Positions 35,530 to 45,551 of a DNA stretch of 64,000 nucleotides are shown here, piece by piece; within the stretch, counting starts at the first letter, position 1, and every line of letters starts with the position of its first letter. The position numbers and the translations under genes are program-made. The notes under the pieces were generated by a model. That model had not been told where the DNA came from and made no database searches. It saw only the letters and a program-made list of their open reading frames with translations. Origin of the DNA: Pseudoxanthomonas beigongshangi (GTDB lineage: Bacteria > Pseudomonadota > Gammaproteobacteria > Xanthomonadales > Xanthomonadaceae); NCBI RefSeq assembly GCF_016820515.1, contig NZ_JADHDV010000016.1, positions 1-64,000 on the forward strand. Reading direction: 5' to 3'.

Positions 35530-37476
35530 TCAGGGCGATCGGGGTTTCGAGCCTTCGGCTTCGTAGGCGGCGCGCGCGGATTCGATTTGCTCCCGCAGCC
35601 ACACCAGGCCGGACTGATCGGCGGTGTTGCCGGGCTCCGCGCGTTCCGCCGCTTCCCGCCAGGTCCGCTCGGCGCCGTCGACATCACGCGTGCCCAACTG
35701 TGCCAGGACCAGCGGCATCGCGATGCCGGCTTCCGCGCCGTCTTGCCAGGCGAGTCGCGCCGGTCGCAGTGCGTGGTCCCAAGACCTTGCGCGGACGTGG
35801 AACTGCGCCGCGAAATACCGCATGACGATTTTCGGCCGGGTGTTGTCCGGCTGGCCCGAGGCCCGATCCGCCACGGCACTCAGCGCCGCGCCAATCTGAT
35901 CGTCGGTGACGGAACCGCAACGCTTGCGCTCCGACGCGGCATAAAGAAACCGGAGCGGTACCGTTTCCGCCAGTGTCAGCGGCGTTGGAGTCTCCTGGCT
36001 GAAGGCCTGCAGGTCGTCGAGGCTCGCCTCCCCGCGCATCAGGCAGGACGCATAGAAGCGATAGAGATGGCCCAGCGAACGATGCCGTGGCTGTGGCGAA
36101 GCGAGCAGGTTGTCGACTACCTGCTCGACCCGCGTCCGGTCGTTGCGGGCGATGGCCGCGGAAAGCACGGCGGCATTCGCACGAAGGGAGTGGGGATGTG
36201 CGATGAGGCTCGACTCGGCGATGAGCAATTCGCTTTGCCAGACGCGCGCGCGCCCGTGTGTTCCCGCTGCCAGGACGATCAGGATGCCCGCGAACATGGG
36301 TACACCGATGAGCGCCGGGCGCAGCTCCATCCGGGACAACCAACGGCCCGCCGCGACGGCCAACGCGACGCCCGCGACGATGATGCCCACCGAAGGAAGA
36401 TAGTTCCGGTGCTCGAAATAGAGCTCAAGCGGAATCGGGCTGGCTTCCAGCGCATGCGCGGCCAGGAAGAAGAACCAGCCGAAGAAGACGGAAGGAAGTT
36501 GCGCCCGCCAGCGCCACGCCGCGATGCTCAGGGCCAACAGGAACAGGATGGCCAGGGCGGTGACCGGAGGGGTGAGCAGGCCCGTCGAGGCGATGAAATC
36601 GTCCGTGTACACGCCCATCGTGGGCGGATTGGGAACCAGAAGCTTCCACAGATAGTCGCAAAGCGCCCTGCCTTGGCTGAGCATCCGTTCCGCCATGGTG
36701 AAGTCGCGGCTGCTGTACCAGCTGACGATGGTCTGGTACTTGACGGCGAACAGGGCGAGACCCGCCACAAACGGGACGATCACATAGGCGATCAGAAAGA
36801 ACCGCGCCGGCCAGGGACGCCGGCCCGTGCGGAAATAGGCCAGTTCGACGACGGCGCAGAGCAGCGGGAGCAGGATTCCGTTCTCCTTGGCCAGGAAGGC
36901 CAGGAACGTCATGCAGGGAATTCCCAGCAGCAACACCCACGCCGCGCCAACCGGCTTTCCCTGCTCCAGGCGCTCGCGCTGGGACACGTAGAACCACAAT
37001 CCCAGCAGGATGACCAGCATGGAGAGCTGCGCCATGCGCTGGACCACGTAGAGCACGGTGCTCGCGTGCAGCGGATGCAACAGCCAGATCGACGCCACCA
37101 ACGCCGCATAGAGCTGTGCCCGCGGCATGAGGCCGGGATCGCGCCTGAACAGCCGCTCCGCCAGGCCGAAAATCAGCAGGCCACACAGCAAATGGATGAT
37201 CAGGTTGCCGATCTTCAGGGAGGTCGGCGTGTAGCCACCCAACCAGGCATTGAGCGCAAAGGAGGCCATGGACACGGGCCTGCCGAAGGTGCCGGCGCCC
37301 CGGTCGAACAGTAGCGCATGCAAACCCAGTTGATCGGAAAGCCAGAGCGGAATGGCGGAGAGATTGGATTCGTCGTCCAGCAGGAAAGGCCCTGCCAGTC
37401 CTACCCAGTAGGCGAGCAGCGCTACGAGTAATGCGATACCCAGCAATATGAGCGCATTGCGCGTATTTTCTATCAA
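35530..37476 (-). CDS. TMTC-like GT-C membrane glycosyltransferase with C-terminal helical repeats; candidate pilin O-glycosyltransferase
   Basis: The 648-residue protein has about ten to twelve membrane segments in its first 415 residues, then a soluble alpha-helical tail of TPR-like character. An acidic pair in FLLDDESN (Asp34-Asp35) sits in the first outer loop, as in GT-C transferases. YFEHRNYLPSVG near residue 375 resembles the conserved loop of TMTC-type O-mannosyltransferases. The start is TTG at 37476, with GAGAGGG 6 nt upstream. It begins about 19 bp after the pilA1 terminator on the same strand, so it is probably read by terminator read-through, as pilO/tfpO is behind pilA in Pseudomonas. 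The pilin link is inference. Confidence 0.7.
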   Translation of the reverse strand: MIENTRNALILLGIALLVALLAYWVGLAGPFLLDDESNLSAIPLWLSDQLGLHALLFDRGAGTFGRPVSMASFALNAWLGGYTPTSLKIGNLIIHLLCGLLIFGLAERLFRRDPGLMPRAQLYAALVASIWLLHPLHASTVLYVVQRMAQLSMLVILLGLWFYVSQRERLEQGKPVGAAWVLLLGIPCMTFLAFLAKENGILLPLLCAVVELAYFRTGRRPWPARFFLIAYVIVPFVAGLALFAVKYQTIVSWYSSRDFTMAERMLSQGRALCDYLWKLLVPNPPTMGVYTDDFIASTGLLTPPVTALAILFLLALSIAAWRWRAQLPSVFFGWFFFLAAHALEASPIPLELYFEHRNYLPSVGIIVAGVALAVAAGRWLSRMELRPALIGVPMFAGILIVLAAGTHGRARVWQSELLIAESSLIAHPHSLRANAAVLSAAIARNDRTRVEQVVDNLLASPQPRHRSLGHLYRFYASCLMRGEASLDDLQAFSQETPTPLTLAETVPLRFLYAASERKRCGSVTDDQIGAALSAVADRASGQPDNTRPKIVMRYFAAQFHVRARSWDHALRPARLAWQDGAEAGIAMPLVLAQLGTRDVDGAERTWREAAERAEPGNTADQSGLVWLREQIESARAAYEAEGSKPRSP

Positions 37477-37494
37477 AGGACGGCCCTCTCAACC

Positions 37495-37527
37495 AAAAAA
37501 AAACCCCGGCAAACGCCGGGGTTTTTT
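37495..37527 (-). terminator. Terminator of pilA1
   Basis: CCCCGGC/GCCGGGG (7-bp stem, AAAC loop in + reading) is followed on the minus strand by nine U residues, and on the plus strand by six. It lies between pilA1 and the GT-C gene and is strong, so most pilin transcripts should stop here. Confidence 0.9.
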
Positions 37528-37541
37528 CTGTCAACCAGCGC

Positions 37542-37913
37542 TTAGATCGCGCCAGCGCATGCTTCAGGACGATTGGTAGCGGTCACGCCATCGCCACCAG
37601 ATGCGCAGGCCCAAATGATGCGACCGGTGTTCGTTGCCGGGGTCAGCTGGACACGAACGCCATCATAGGAATTGCTCAGCACGCCGGAGCCGGCGCAGAG
37701 GCCAGCGGGGACGCCAGTGCACAGCGGCTCGCCCGAACCGAAGTTCTCGCCGACCTTGATCTTCTCGCCGGCGACCGAGCCGATGGCGTTGGTGATCTTG
37801 GCCTTGACGGTGTAGTCACGGTACAGCGGCAGCGCGATGGCAGCCAGGATGGCGATGATGGCGACCACGATCATCAGTTCGATGAGGGTGAAACCCTGCA
37901 TGTTCTTCTTCAT
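37542..37913 (-). CDS. pilA: Type IV major pilin PilA (copy 1)
   Basis: This is a 123-residue type IVa prepilin. The short leader MKKNMQG is cut by PilD before Phe8, and Glu12 (position +5 of the mature pilin) is present in FTLIELMIVVAIIAILAAIA, the hydrophobic assembly helix. The C-terminal region has two cysteines (in WACASG and PEACAGAI) likely to close the D-region loop, and another pair in PLCTGVPAGLC. A sigma54-type promoter is found about 112-128 bp upstream and a strong terminator follows. It is one of two tandem pilin genes and is shorter than copy 2. Confidence 0.93.
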   Translation of the reverse strand: MKKNMQGFTLIELMIVVAIIAILAAIALPLYRDYTVKAKITNAIGSVAGEKIKVGENFGSGEPLCTGVPAGLCAGSGVLSNSYDGVRVQLTPATNTGRIIWACASGGDGVTATNRPEACAGAI

Positions 37914-38024
37914 GAACTTCCCCTTTCAGGATTGGCTTGGATGGTTAAGGACACTCCAGCCCCCGCGTCCTTAAGCGTTGGACCGTGGGCGCCGTGCAAG
38001 ACGACGCACGTGCTTTAAGTCACG

Positions 38025-38041
38025 TGCAGGATGTGTGCCAA
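38025..38041 (-). promoter_or_regulatory. Sigma54-type promoter of pilA1
   Basis: Minus-strand TTGGCACACATCCTGCA matches the sigma54 consensus YTGGCACGRNNNTTGCW at the GG and GC core with correct spacing. Transcription would start near 38013, giving a leader of about 100 nt. Confidence 0.75.
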
Positions 38042-38241
38042 CTGTAAGCGCCCCTCTCCCCGTCCCCGATGGTTCGCGGGAAAGACCCCAGACACCTAAG
38101 TCGAGATAACTATGACATCAATCTCGTTGGACCGGTATCGGGAAAAAGGGGATCAACCGCGGGAATGATCACAATCTGACAATTTGGCCCTACGCGGGTC
38201 GCTCTCCAGGCGAGGGGGATGAAGGTGAAAATATTGGGCAT

Positions 38242-38264
38242 AAAGTGACAATTTGCGTCACTTT
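38242..38264. promoter_or_regulatory. Palindromic candidate PilR site upstream of pilA1
   Basis: The arms AAAGTGAC and GTCACTTT are perfect and separated by AATTTGC. A related palindrome (39333-39352) precedes pilA2. The site is about 200 bp upstream of the sigma54 promoter, a suitable place for an enhancer-binding activator. Confidence 0.45.
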
Positions 38265-38591
38265 CGGGGTCGAAAGATTGACGCGAAGGATTGTCATCAG
38301 GGCGATTGGAGAGGGGGGGGCGAACGGCGGGTGATGGACAGCTTCCCACGCGAATGCTGTCAAACAGTTGTCGTCATTCGCTTCGGTGGGCCGGGGAAGT
38401 CAACAAGGTCGAGGAACCAGCAGGACACTGGAAACCACTGGGGATGACTTCTGCGGAGCCGTCGCAGGCAGGCGGGCGGCATTGGCAAATCTTAAGAGTC
38501 GTTTGCCAACGATTCCGGTTGCCGGGTCGGCAACCTTCCACCAGGAACGTGGTGAAAGTTCAACGAGGAGTTGTGCAACGGTCCTTCAAGC

Positions 38592-38623
38592 ACGACACAC
38601 CCCGTTTTCGCGGGGTGTGTCGT
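38592..38623 (-). terminator. Strong hairpin after pilA2
   Basis: ACGACACACCCCG and CGGGGTGTGTCGT form a perfect 13-bp stem with a 6-nt loop, 29 bp after the pilA2 stop. There is no clear U-tract on the minus strand, so it may protect the mRNA 3' end as much as terminate. Confidence 0.6.
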
Positions 38624-38652
38624 AGGAAAGGCGGCTCAACGTATCGAGAAAC

Positions 38653-39072
38653 TCACTTCGTTACGGTGCAGCCCGAGGGCGCGGCTTTGGCTTCCAGATT
38701 GGTGGAGCAACTCCAGATGCCGTCGCCGCTACGCACTAACGTAATCGTTCGGCCATTGAACTTATCGGCTACGCCATTGATACCGGTACACGTGATGCCT
38801 TTCGCCTTGTCTGCGGTGACCTTGCAGTATCTGGTTTCTCCCAGAATGTTGATGTAGCCGGCATCAGTAGCCGTGGTGGTCGGACTCAGATTGTTGGTTA
38901 CCGCGAGCTCGAAGCCGGTCTTACCGGGTGCAATCTCAGCGAGAGCGGCGGCAGCCTGCGTCTTGACGCTGTAGTCCTGATAAATCGGCATTGAGATGGC
39001 CGCGAGAATGGCGATGATGCCGACCACGACCATCAGTTCGATCAGAGTGAAACCTTGCATGTTCTTTTTCAT
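38653..39072 (-). CDS. pilA: Type IV pilin (copy 2)
   Basis: This is a 139-residue prepilin. The leader MKKNMQG and the helix start FTLIELMVVVGIIAILAAIS are nearly the same as in copy 1, with the conserved Glu at mature position 5. The globular part differs strongly from copy 1: it is Thr/Asn rich, with cysteines in YCKVTADKAKGITC and in WSCSTNLEAKAAPSGC. The near-identical first 30 residues with a divergent body suggest duplication and diversification, or exchange. No sigma54 promoter was found upstream, unlike copy 1. Confidence 0.92.
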   Translation of the reverse strand: MKKNMQGFTLIELMVVVGIIAILAAISMPIYQDYSVKTQAAAALAEIAPGKTGFELAVTNNLSPTTTATDAGYINILGETRYCKVTADKAKGITCTGINGVADKFNGRTITLVRSGDGIWSCSTNLEAKAAPSGCTVTK

Positions 39073-39588
39073 GTGACACGTCCCCGTGTTGCTTTGCTTG
39101 GTGGGCGGAGGCGCACCCGTCCGGCTCCCGCGTCAGCGGAAGGTGCTCGTCAGGGGACGCTTGCCCATCGGAAACATCGAACGGATGCCGCTTTCAGCGC
39201 CGACGCCGTATCCGTGGAAAGTGAAAGGTTCGGGATACGAACGTTCGGCGCGGGGCGCACGATATCGACGGCATGCCGGCGCGATGGGCGGGCGTGGTCA
39301 CACTCTTTTCCAGAGTGATGAGGGTCATGCGGTTGACGACAAATTGCGTCAATCGGGTGGCGTATGTTTCGTGTAGTGGGGAGGGGGGCGTGACCTTGGG
39401 GCGGCGGGAATGTGGTTCTCCCGGGCATCGCGCGCGAATCCCCCGTCACCCGCTTGCGCGGGCGCCCGCCCCCTTTTTCGCTTTCAACGGCCGAATGGCC
39501 GGTCAAGGGGGCTATTGAAGGATTGGAGATTCCGCCTTCTTGCGAGCGTTGTTGCTTGTTTCACGCGTGGCGCAGAACGCCGACCGCG
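39073..39588. other. Intergenic region between pilA2 and pilR (516 bp)
   Basis: This holds a perfect inverted repeat TTGACG/CGTCAA at 39333-39352 and a small hairpin CACTCT/AGAGTG at 39301-39317. No sigma54 consensus (minus-strand TGGC with TGC) was found by eye, and no coding sequence is convincing. Confidence 0.5.
39333..39352. promoter_or_regulatory. Palindromic candidate PilR site upstream of pilA2
   Basis: TTGACG and CGTCAA arms are separated by 8 bp (ACAAATTG). The inner AATT and outer TGAC/GTCA resemble the palindrome upstream of pilA1, so both pilin genes may share a regulator. Confidence 0.4.
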
Positions 39589-40989
<1,401 letters not shown>

Positions 40990-41105
40990 GGATCCCCCTT
41001 CAGCCCCTGTCCGTTCAGTGTACCGGCTGAACAGGAGTGGTCGCTAGTGTGAGGTCTCAAACATGAAGACTGCGGCACGGAATGGCCCGGTTCCGGTCGG
41101 ATGGC

Positions 41106-42728
41106 TCAGGCGGGCAGCAGCGCATGCGGGCCGGGCAGGGTGATGCGGAAGCAACTGCCGCCGCCGGGGACCGGGACGTACTCCAGGGTCGCCTGGTTGG
41201 CCCGGCACAGCTCGCGGGCGATGTACAGGCCCAGGCCGGTGCCGTGCTCGGACGTGGTGAAGAAGGGCCGGAACAACTGCGCCGCCACCGCTTCGGGAAT
41301 GCCGGGACCCCGGTCCATGACGTCGATCATCGGGCGGTGGTCGGCCTGGAACACCCGCACCCGCACCCGCGCCGGTTCGCCCGGCAGGCGCCCGTAGTTC
41401 ATCGCGTTCTGCACCAGCACGGTCACGATCTGCTGGAGATGGCGCTGATCGACCAGGGCCGGGACCGGGCGTGGACCGATCACCGCCTCCAGCGTATCGG
41501 TCTCGATCGACAGCGATTGCTGGTACTCGTCGATGAAACGGCGGACGAAGGTATTGAGGTCCAGGTGCTCCGGGCTGGCGCGCTCGCGCCGGGCCAGGCC
41601 CAGCACGCTCTCGACGATGCCGTTGGTGCGCTGGCACTGCTGGTGGATGATCTGCAGCAGGCGGCGGTCGCCGTCGACGATCTGGCGGGATTCTTCCAGC
41701 AACTGCACCGCGTAGTTGATGGCCGCCAGCGGGTTGCGGATCTCGTGGGCCAGGCTGGCGGAAAAGCGGCCAAGCGCGGCCAGGGTCAGCGATTCGGCGC
41801 GGCGCGAGACCACGGTGGCGTCATCGAGGAAGATCAGCGAGGTCTCGCTGTCGGCCAGCAGGCGGGCGAAGCGCGGCTGCACTTCGGGCTGGTCGGGCGA
41901 CAGCTGCATCGGGGTGTCGTCGGCCTGCCAGCCGTTGCGCCAGCGCTGCAGGCGGCGGGCCAGCTCCGGCGCGGTGTGGGTCAGCAGGACGCCGAGCCCG
42001 TCGCTGGCGCCCTCGCCACCCTCGCCGTCGCCGAGCAGCAGGCTGGCGGCCTCGTTGGCCAGCTTGATGTGGTTGTCCGCGTCCACCACCAGCACGCCGG
42101 TGCGCATGCGGCGGATGATCAGCTCGTTGATTTCCACCAGGTTGGCGACTTCGGCGCCGCGCTGATCCGCCAGCGCCTCGCTGCGGCGGGCGCGCTGGCC
42201 GGCCTGACGGGCCAGGTAGCCGACGGCCAGGTAGCTGATGGCGAACATCACCACCTCGGCGATCGAGCGGTCGGTGCCGCCGTCGTGGAAGAAGGTCCAG
42301 CCGTACTCGGCGAACAGCATGGCCACGGTCAGGCCGATCATCGCCAGCGCCCAGCCGCGCGAGGGCAGCAGCAGCACGCCGGCGGCGACGTTGAACAGCA
42401 GCATCATCGCCACCCCGGCGGTGGTCGCCGGCAGGGCGTGGGTGATGACCGCGGCCGCGACGATGTCCACGGCCAGACCGACGACCACGGTGAGGGTCAT
42501 CCAGCGGGGACTGCGCACCAGCAGCAGCAGGACCGAGGCGACCAGATAGCCGACCGTGACCCCCAGCCCCAACTGCGGGTGGCGCTGGGAACCCAGCAGG
42601 TCCGAAAGCGGGCTGAACACCAGCCCGGCCAGGATCGCCGCTTCCAGCGTCCGGTACAGGGCGAAGAAATACAGTTCGCGCCGCGGAGCGGATTCGATGC
42701 GTCCCAGGATCGAATGGCTTTGCGGCAA
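41106..42728 (-). CDS. pilS: Type IV pilus sensor histidine kinase PilS
   Basis: PilS senses pilin state in the inner membrane and controls PilR. The product (540 residues from TTG 42728) has about six membrane segments in its first 190 residues, a PAS-like region, the H-box SLAHEIRNPLAAINY with His328, and an HATPase domain with MDRGPGIP and GTGLGLYIA. No ATG precedes the conserved ILGRIESAPRRE stretch apart from a distant one at 42818. TTG 42728 is favoured because a GGGGGGAG site lies 7 nt upstream and its N-terminus has the length of related PilS; a TATACT lies about 30 bp further up. Confidence 0.9.
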   Translation of the reverse strand: MPQSHSILGRIESAPRRELYFFALYRTLEAAILAGLVFSPLSDLLGSQRHPQLGLGVTVGYLVASVLLLLVRSPRWMTLTVVVGLAVDIVAAAVITHALPATTAGVAMMLLFNVAAGVLLLPSRGWALAMIGLTVAMLFAEYGWTFFHDGGTDRSIAEVVMFAISYLAVGYLARQAGQRARRSEALADQRGAEVANLVEINELIIRRMRTGVLVVDADNHIKLANEAASLLLGDGEGGEGASDGLGVLLTHTAPELARRLQRWRNGWQADDTPMQLSPDQPEVQPRFARLLADSETSLIFLDDATVVSRRAESLTLAALGRFSASLAHEIRNPLAAINYAVQLLEESRQIVDGDRRLLQIIHQQCQRTNGIVESVLGLARRERASPEHLDLNTFVRRFIDEYQQSLSIETDTLEAVIGPRPVPALVDQRHLQQIVTVLVQNAMNYGRLPGEPARVRVRVFQADHRPMIDVMDRGPGIPEAVAAQLFRPFFTTSEHGTGLGLYIARELCRANQATLEYVPVPGGGSCFRITLPGPHALLPA

Positions 42729-42918
42729 GCGCGGACTCCCCCCGTCGGCGATGGCACCAGTATAGGCAGGCCGGGCCCGGGCGGCTGATTTTGCGCCGTC
42801 CGGCCCGCTGGGCGACAATAGGGGGCTGGCTGGCGCCCGCCGGGCGGCCTTCGCACGTCCAAACGCGCTTTTCCCGGACGTCCGGCCTCGCTTACCTGTT
42901 CCCTACCCACGGTGACGC

Positions 42919-44085
42919 ATGAATTTCCACGAATACCAGGCAAAACAACTGTTTGCCGAATATGGCATTGCAGTTCCGGCCGGGCGCGTCGCGCGCACGC
43001 CGGAAGAAGCGGTTGAAGCCGCGAAGTCCATTCCGGGCGACCTCTGGGTCGTGAAGGCCCAGATCCACGCCGGTGGCCGCGGCAAGGCCGGCGGCGTCAA
43101 GCTGGCCAAGACCCTGGATGAAGTGAAGCAGTACGCCGCCGCGATGCTGGGCACCCGCATGGCGACCTACCAGTCGGCCGGCGTGGCCCTGCCGATCGAT
43201 GCGGTGCTGATCTCCGAAGGCACCGACATCGCTAAGGAACTGTACCTGTCGGTGCTGGTCGATCGCGCCACCAAGGCCGTCACCTTCATCACCTCCAGCG
43301 AAGGCGGCGTGGAGATCGAGAAGGTCGCCGCGGAAACTCCCGAGCTGATCCACCAGCTGGACGTGAACTTCGTCCAGGGCCTGCAGCCGTACCAGTGCCG
43401 TGACATCGGCTTCAAGCTGGGCCTGAACGCCAAGCAGGTCAACCAGCTGACCAAGATCATGATGGGCCTGTACAAGCTGTTCAACGAGAAGGATCTGGCG
43501 CTGGTCGAACTGAACCCGCTGGCGATCCTCACCAACGGCGATCTGGCCGTGCTGGACGGCAAGGTCAACTCCGACGACAACGCCTCGTTCCGCCATCCGG
43601 ACCTGGTCGCCATGCGCGACAAGGCGCAGGAAGACGAGACCGAAGTGCTGGCCTCCGAGCACGACCTGAACTACGTGACCATGGACGGCAACATCGGCTG
43701 CATGGTCAATGGCGCCGGCCTGGCGATGGCCACCATGGACGTCATCAAGCTCAACGGCGGCGAGCCGGCGAACTTCCTGGACGTCGGCGGCGGCGCCACC
43801 AAGGAGCGCGTGACCACCGCGTTCAAGCTGATCCTGTCCAGCGACAAGGTCAAGGCGATCTTCGTGAACATCTTCGGCGGCATCGTCCGCTGCGACATGA
43901 TCGCCGAAGGCATCATCGCCGCGGTCAAGGACGTGGGCGTCAAGGTGCCGGTGATCGTGCGCCTGGAAGGCACCAACGTGGAAGCCGGCAAGGCGCTGCT
44001 GCGCGATTCCGGTCTGGCCATCATCCCGGCCGACGACATCAACGACGGCGCCAAGAAGGCCGTCGCTGCGGTCAAGGCCGCCTGA
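42919..44085 (+). CDS. sucC: Succinyl-CoA synthetase, ADP-forming, beta subunit
   Basis: SucC forms, with SucD, the TCA-cycle enzyme that couples succinyl-CoA cleavage to nucleotide triphosphate synthesis. The 388-residue product has the ATP-grasp nucleotide fold ([16 protein letters not shown] near 36-51) and the C-terminal CoA-ligase domain ([12 protein letters not shown]). Length is that of the bacterial family. sucD follows 26 bp later. The start (Met-Asn-Phe-His-Glu-Tyr-Gln-Ala-Lys) matches the family. Confidence 0.96.
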   Translation: MNFHEYQAKQLFAEYGIAVPAGRVARTPEEAVEAAKSIPGDLWVVKAQIHAGGRGKAGGVKLAKTLDEVKQYAAAMLGTRMATYQSAGVALPIDAVLISEGTDIAKELYLSVLVDRATKAVTFITSSEGGVEIEKVAAETPELIHQLDVNFVQGLQPYQCRDIGFKLGLNAKQVNQLTKIMMGLYKLFNEKDLALVELNPLAILTNGDLAVLDGKVNSDDNASFRHPDLVAMRDKAQEDETEVLASEHDLNYVTMDGNIGCMVNGAGLAMATMDVIKLNGGEPANFLDVGGGATKERVTTAFKLILSSDKVKAIFVNIFGGIVRCDMIAEGIIAAVKDVGVKVPVIVRLEGTNVEAGKALLRDSGLAIIPADDINDGAKKAVAAVKAA

Positions 44086-44111
44086 CCCCACGACGAGACT
44101 AGGAATAATTC

Positions 44112-44984
44112 ATGAGCGTTTTGGTCAACAAGAACACCAAGGTCCTCGTCCAGGGCTTCACCGGCCAGCAGGGCACCTTCCACGCGACCCAGATGGTCGA
44201 GTACGGCACCCAGGTGGTGGGCGGCGTGACCCCCGGCAAGGGCGGCACGACCCATATCGATCTGCCGGTCTACAACACCATGCGTGACGCGGTGCAGGAC
44301 ACCGGCGCCGACGCTTCGGTCATCTACGTGCCGCCGCCGTTCGCGGCCGACGCGATCCTGGAAGCGGCCGACGCCGGCATCAAGGTGATCGTGGCGATCA
44401 CCGAGGGCATCCCGGTGCTGGACATGCTGCGAGTCAAGAACACCCTGAAGGGCTATCCGGGCGTCACCCTGATCGGCCCGAACTGCCCCGGCATCATCAC
44501 CCCGGGCGAGTGCAAGATCGGCATCATGCCGGGCCACATCCACCAGCCGGGCAAGATCGGCATCGTCTCGCGTTCGGGCACGCTGACCTATGAAGCGGTC
44601 AAGCAGACCACCGACGTGGGCCTGGGCCAGAGCACCTGCATCGGCATCGGTGGCGATCCGATCAACGGCCTGAACTTCGTCGAGGCGCTGACCCTGTTCA
44701 ACAACGATCCGCAGACCGAAGGCATCATCATGGTCGGCGAAATCGGTGGTTCGGCCGAGGAAGAAGGCGCGGAGTACATCGCCAAGCATGTCAAGAAGCC
44801 GGTCGTCGGCTTCATCGCCGGCGCCTCGGCCCCGGCCGGCAAGCGCATGGGCCATGCCGGCGCCATCGCTTCCGGCGGCAAGGGCACGGCGGAAGGCAAG
44901 TTCGCGGCGATGGAAGCCGCGGGCGTGACCACGGTCCGCTCGCCGGGCGACCTGGGCGCGGCGATTGCCGCTCGCCTGAAGTAA
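44112..44984 (+). CDS. sucD: Succinyl-CoA synthetase alpha subunit
   Basis: SucD binds CoA and carries the phosphohistidine intermediate. The 290-residue product has the CoA-binding [12 protein letters not shown] near 13-24 and the active histidine His248 in [11 protein letters not shown]. Its last 27 bases, together with the stop and the downstream terminator, are repeated in tandem after the gene: 44958-45109 recurs at 45110-45261 and, more diverged, from 45262. The gene itself is intact. Confidence 0.96.
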   Translation: MSVLVNKNTKVLVQGFTGQQGTFHATQMVEYGTQVVGGVTPGKGGTTHIDLPVYNTMRDAVQDTGADASVIYVPPPFAADAILEAADAGIKVIVAITEGIPVLDMLRVKNTLKGYPGVTLIGPNCPGIITPGECKIGIMPGHIHQPGKIGIVSRSGTLTYEAVKQTTDVGLGQSTCIGIGGDPINGLNFVEALTLFNNDPQTEGIIMVGEIGGSAEEEGAEYIAKHVKKPVVGFIAGASAPAGKRMGHAGAIASGGKGTAEGKFAAMEAAGVTTVRSPGDLGAAIAARLK

Positions 44985-45412
44985 GTCGTTTCCGCGTTTG
45001 CGGGATGGACGGAAAGCCGCCTTCGGGCGGCTTTTTGTTTTGGGTGGTTGGATGGCTTCGGTTTGCCCCCACCCCGGCCCTCCCCCGCGAGCGGGGGAGG
45101 GGGATTCGTGCGGCGATTGACGCTCGCCTGAAGTAAGTCGTTTCCGCGTTTGCGGGATGGACGAAAGGCCGCCTTCGGGCGGCCTTTTGTTTTGGGTGGG
45201 TTGGCTGGCTTCGGTTTGCCCCCACCCCAGCCTCCCCCGCGAGCGGGGGAGGGGGATTCGTGCGGCGATTGACGCAGGTTTCACGAAATGGTTTTTGCGT
45301 TTGTGGTGTGAACGGAAGCCGCCTTCGGGCGGTTTTTTGTTTTGGGTGGGTTGGATGGCTTTGGTTTGCCCCCACCCCAGCCCTCCCCCGCGAGCGGGGG
45401 AGGGGGCTTGAG
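44958..45412 (+). repeat. Three tandem 152-bp units spanning the sucD 3' end and terminator
   Basis: Units begin with GCGGCGATTG at 44958, 45110 and 45262, each 152 bp apart. Each contains the end of sucD (complete with stop in units 1 and 2), a GCCGCC-TTC-GGGCGG terminator, a GGTTGG.TGGCTTCGGTTTGC stretch and a CTCCCCCGCGAGCGGGGGAGG hairpin. Unit 3 has lost the sucD-like codons after the first 13 bases or so but keeps the terminator and hairpin. Units 2 and 3 carry only a short sucD remnant and encode nothing. Confidence 0.85.
45013..45036 (+). terminator. sucD terminator, first of three copies
   Basis: AAAGCCGCC-TTC-GGGCGGCTTTTT is a bacterial terminator of the UUCG-loop type. Copies follow at 45164-45187 (AAAGGCCGCC...GGGCGGCCTTTT) and 45316-45337 (AAGCCGCC...GGGCGGTTTTTT). 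Confidence 0.9.
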
Positions 45413-45551
45413 AGCGAGGGGAAGGTATCTCAACGAATTGTCCTGATTTGTCGGTTTGCCGTCGGGTGCGGCTTCTGGCCCCTTCCCCCGCTTGCGGGGG
45501 AAGGTTGGGATGGGGGCAAGATGCCAACCCACCCAAGCACAGGACGTGCGC
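45413..45551. repeat. GGGGGAAGG hairpin module upstream of the DUF559 gene
   Basis: CCTTCCCCCGCTTGCGGGGG and a following GAAGGTTGGGATGGGGGCAAG lie at about 45480-45522. This is the same module as at 47737-47775 and 47949-47987, a REP-like palindrome. It ends 30 bp before the DUF559 ATG. Confidence 0.6.

Larger units (their letters stand above)
37914..38652. other. pilA1 upstream regulatory region (739 bp, no gene)
   Basis: This contains the sigma54-type promoter (38025-38041), a perfect palindrome (38242-38264) and further TGACAA/TTGTCA words near 38177, 38292 and 38357-38375, which could be PilR binding sites. The hairpin at 38592-38623 ends pilA2. It is visibly less GC-rich than its surroundings. 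A small open frame at 38110-38349 has no recognisable content. Confidence 0.55.

Noticed and set aside
38110-38349. Small open frame on the minus strand in the pilA1 upstream region
   Set aside because: No ribosome site or recognisable content, and it overlaps candidate regulatory palindromes.
39073-39332. Sigma54 promoter for pilA2
   Set aside because: I searched for the minus-strand TGGC/TGC core at the right spacing and found no acceptable match.
41000-41036. Imperfect inverted repeat between pilS and pilR as an operator
   Set aside because: Arms are short (TTCAG/CTGAA) with mismatches and there is no similar copy elsewhere in the pil locus.
44958-45412. Possible small genes in units 2 and 3 of the sucD tandem repeat
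   Set aside because: They contain only the final codons of sucD and a terminator; no start or ribosome site.
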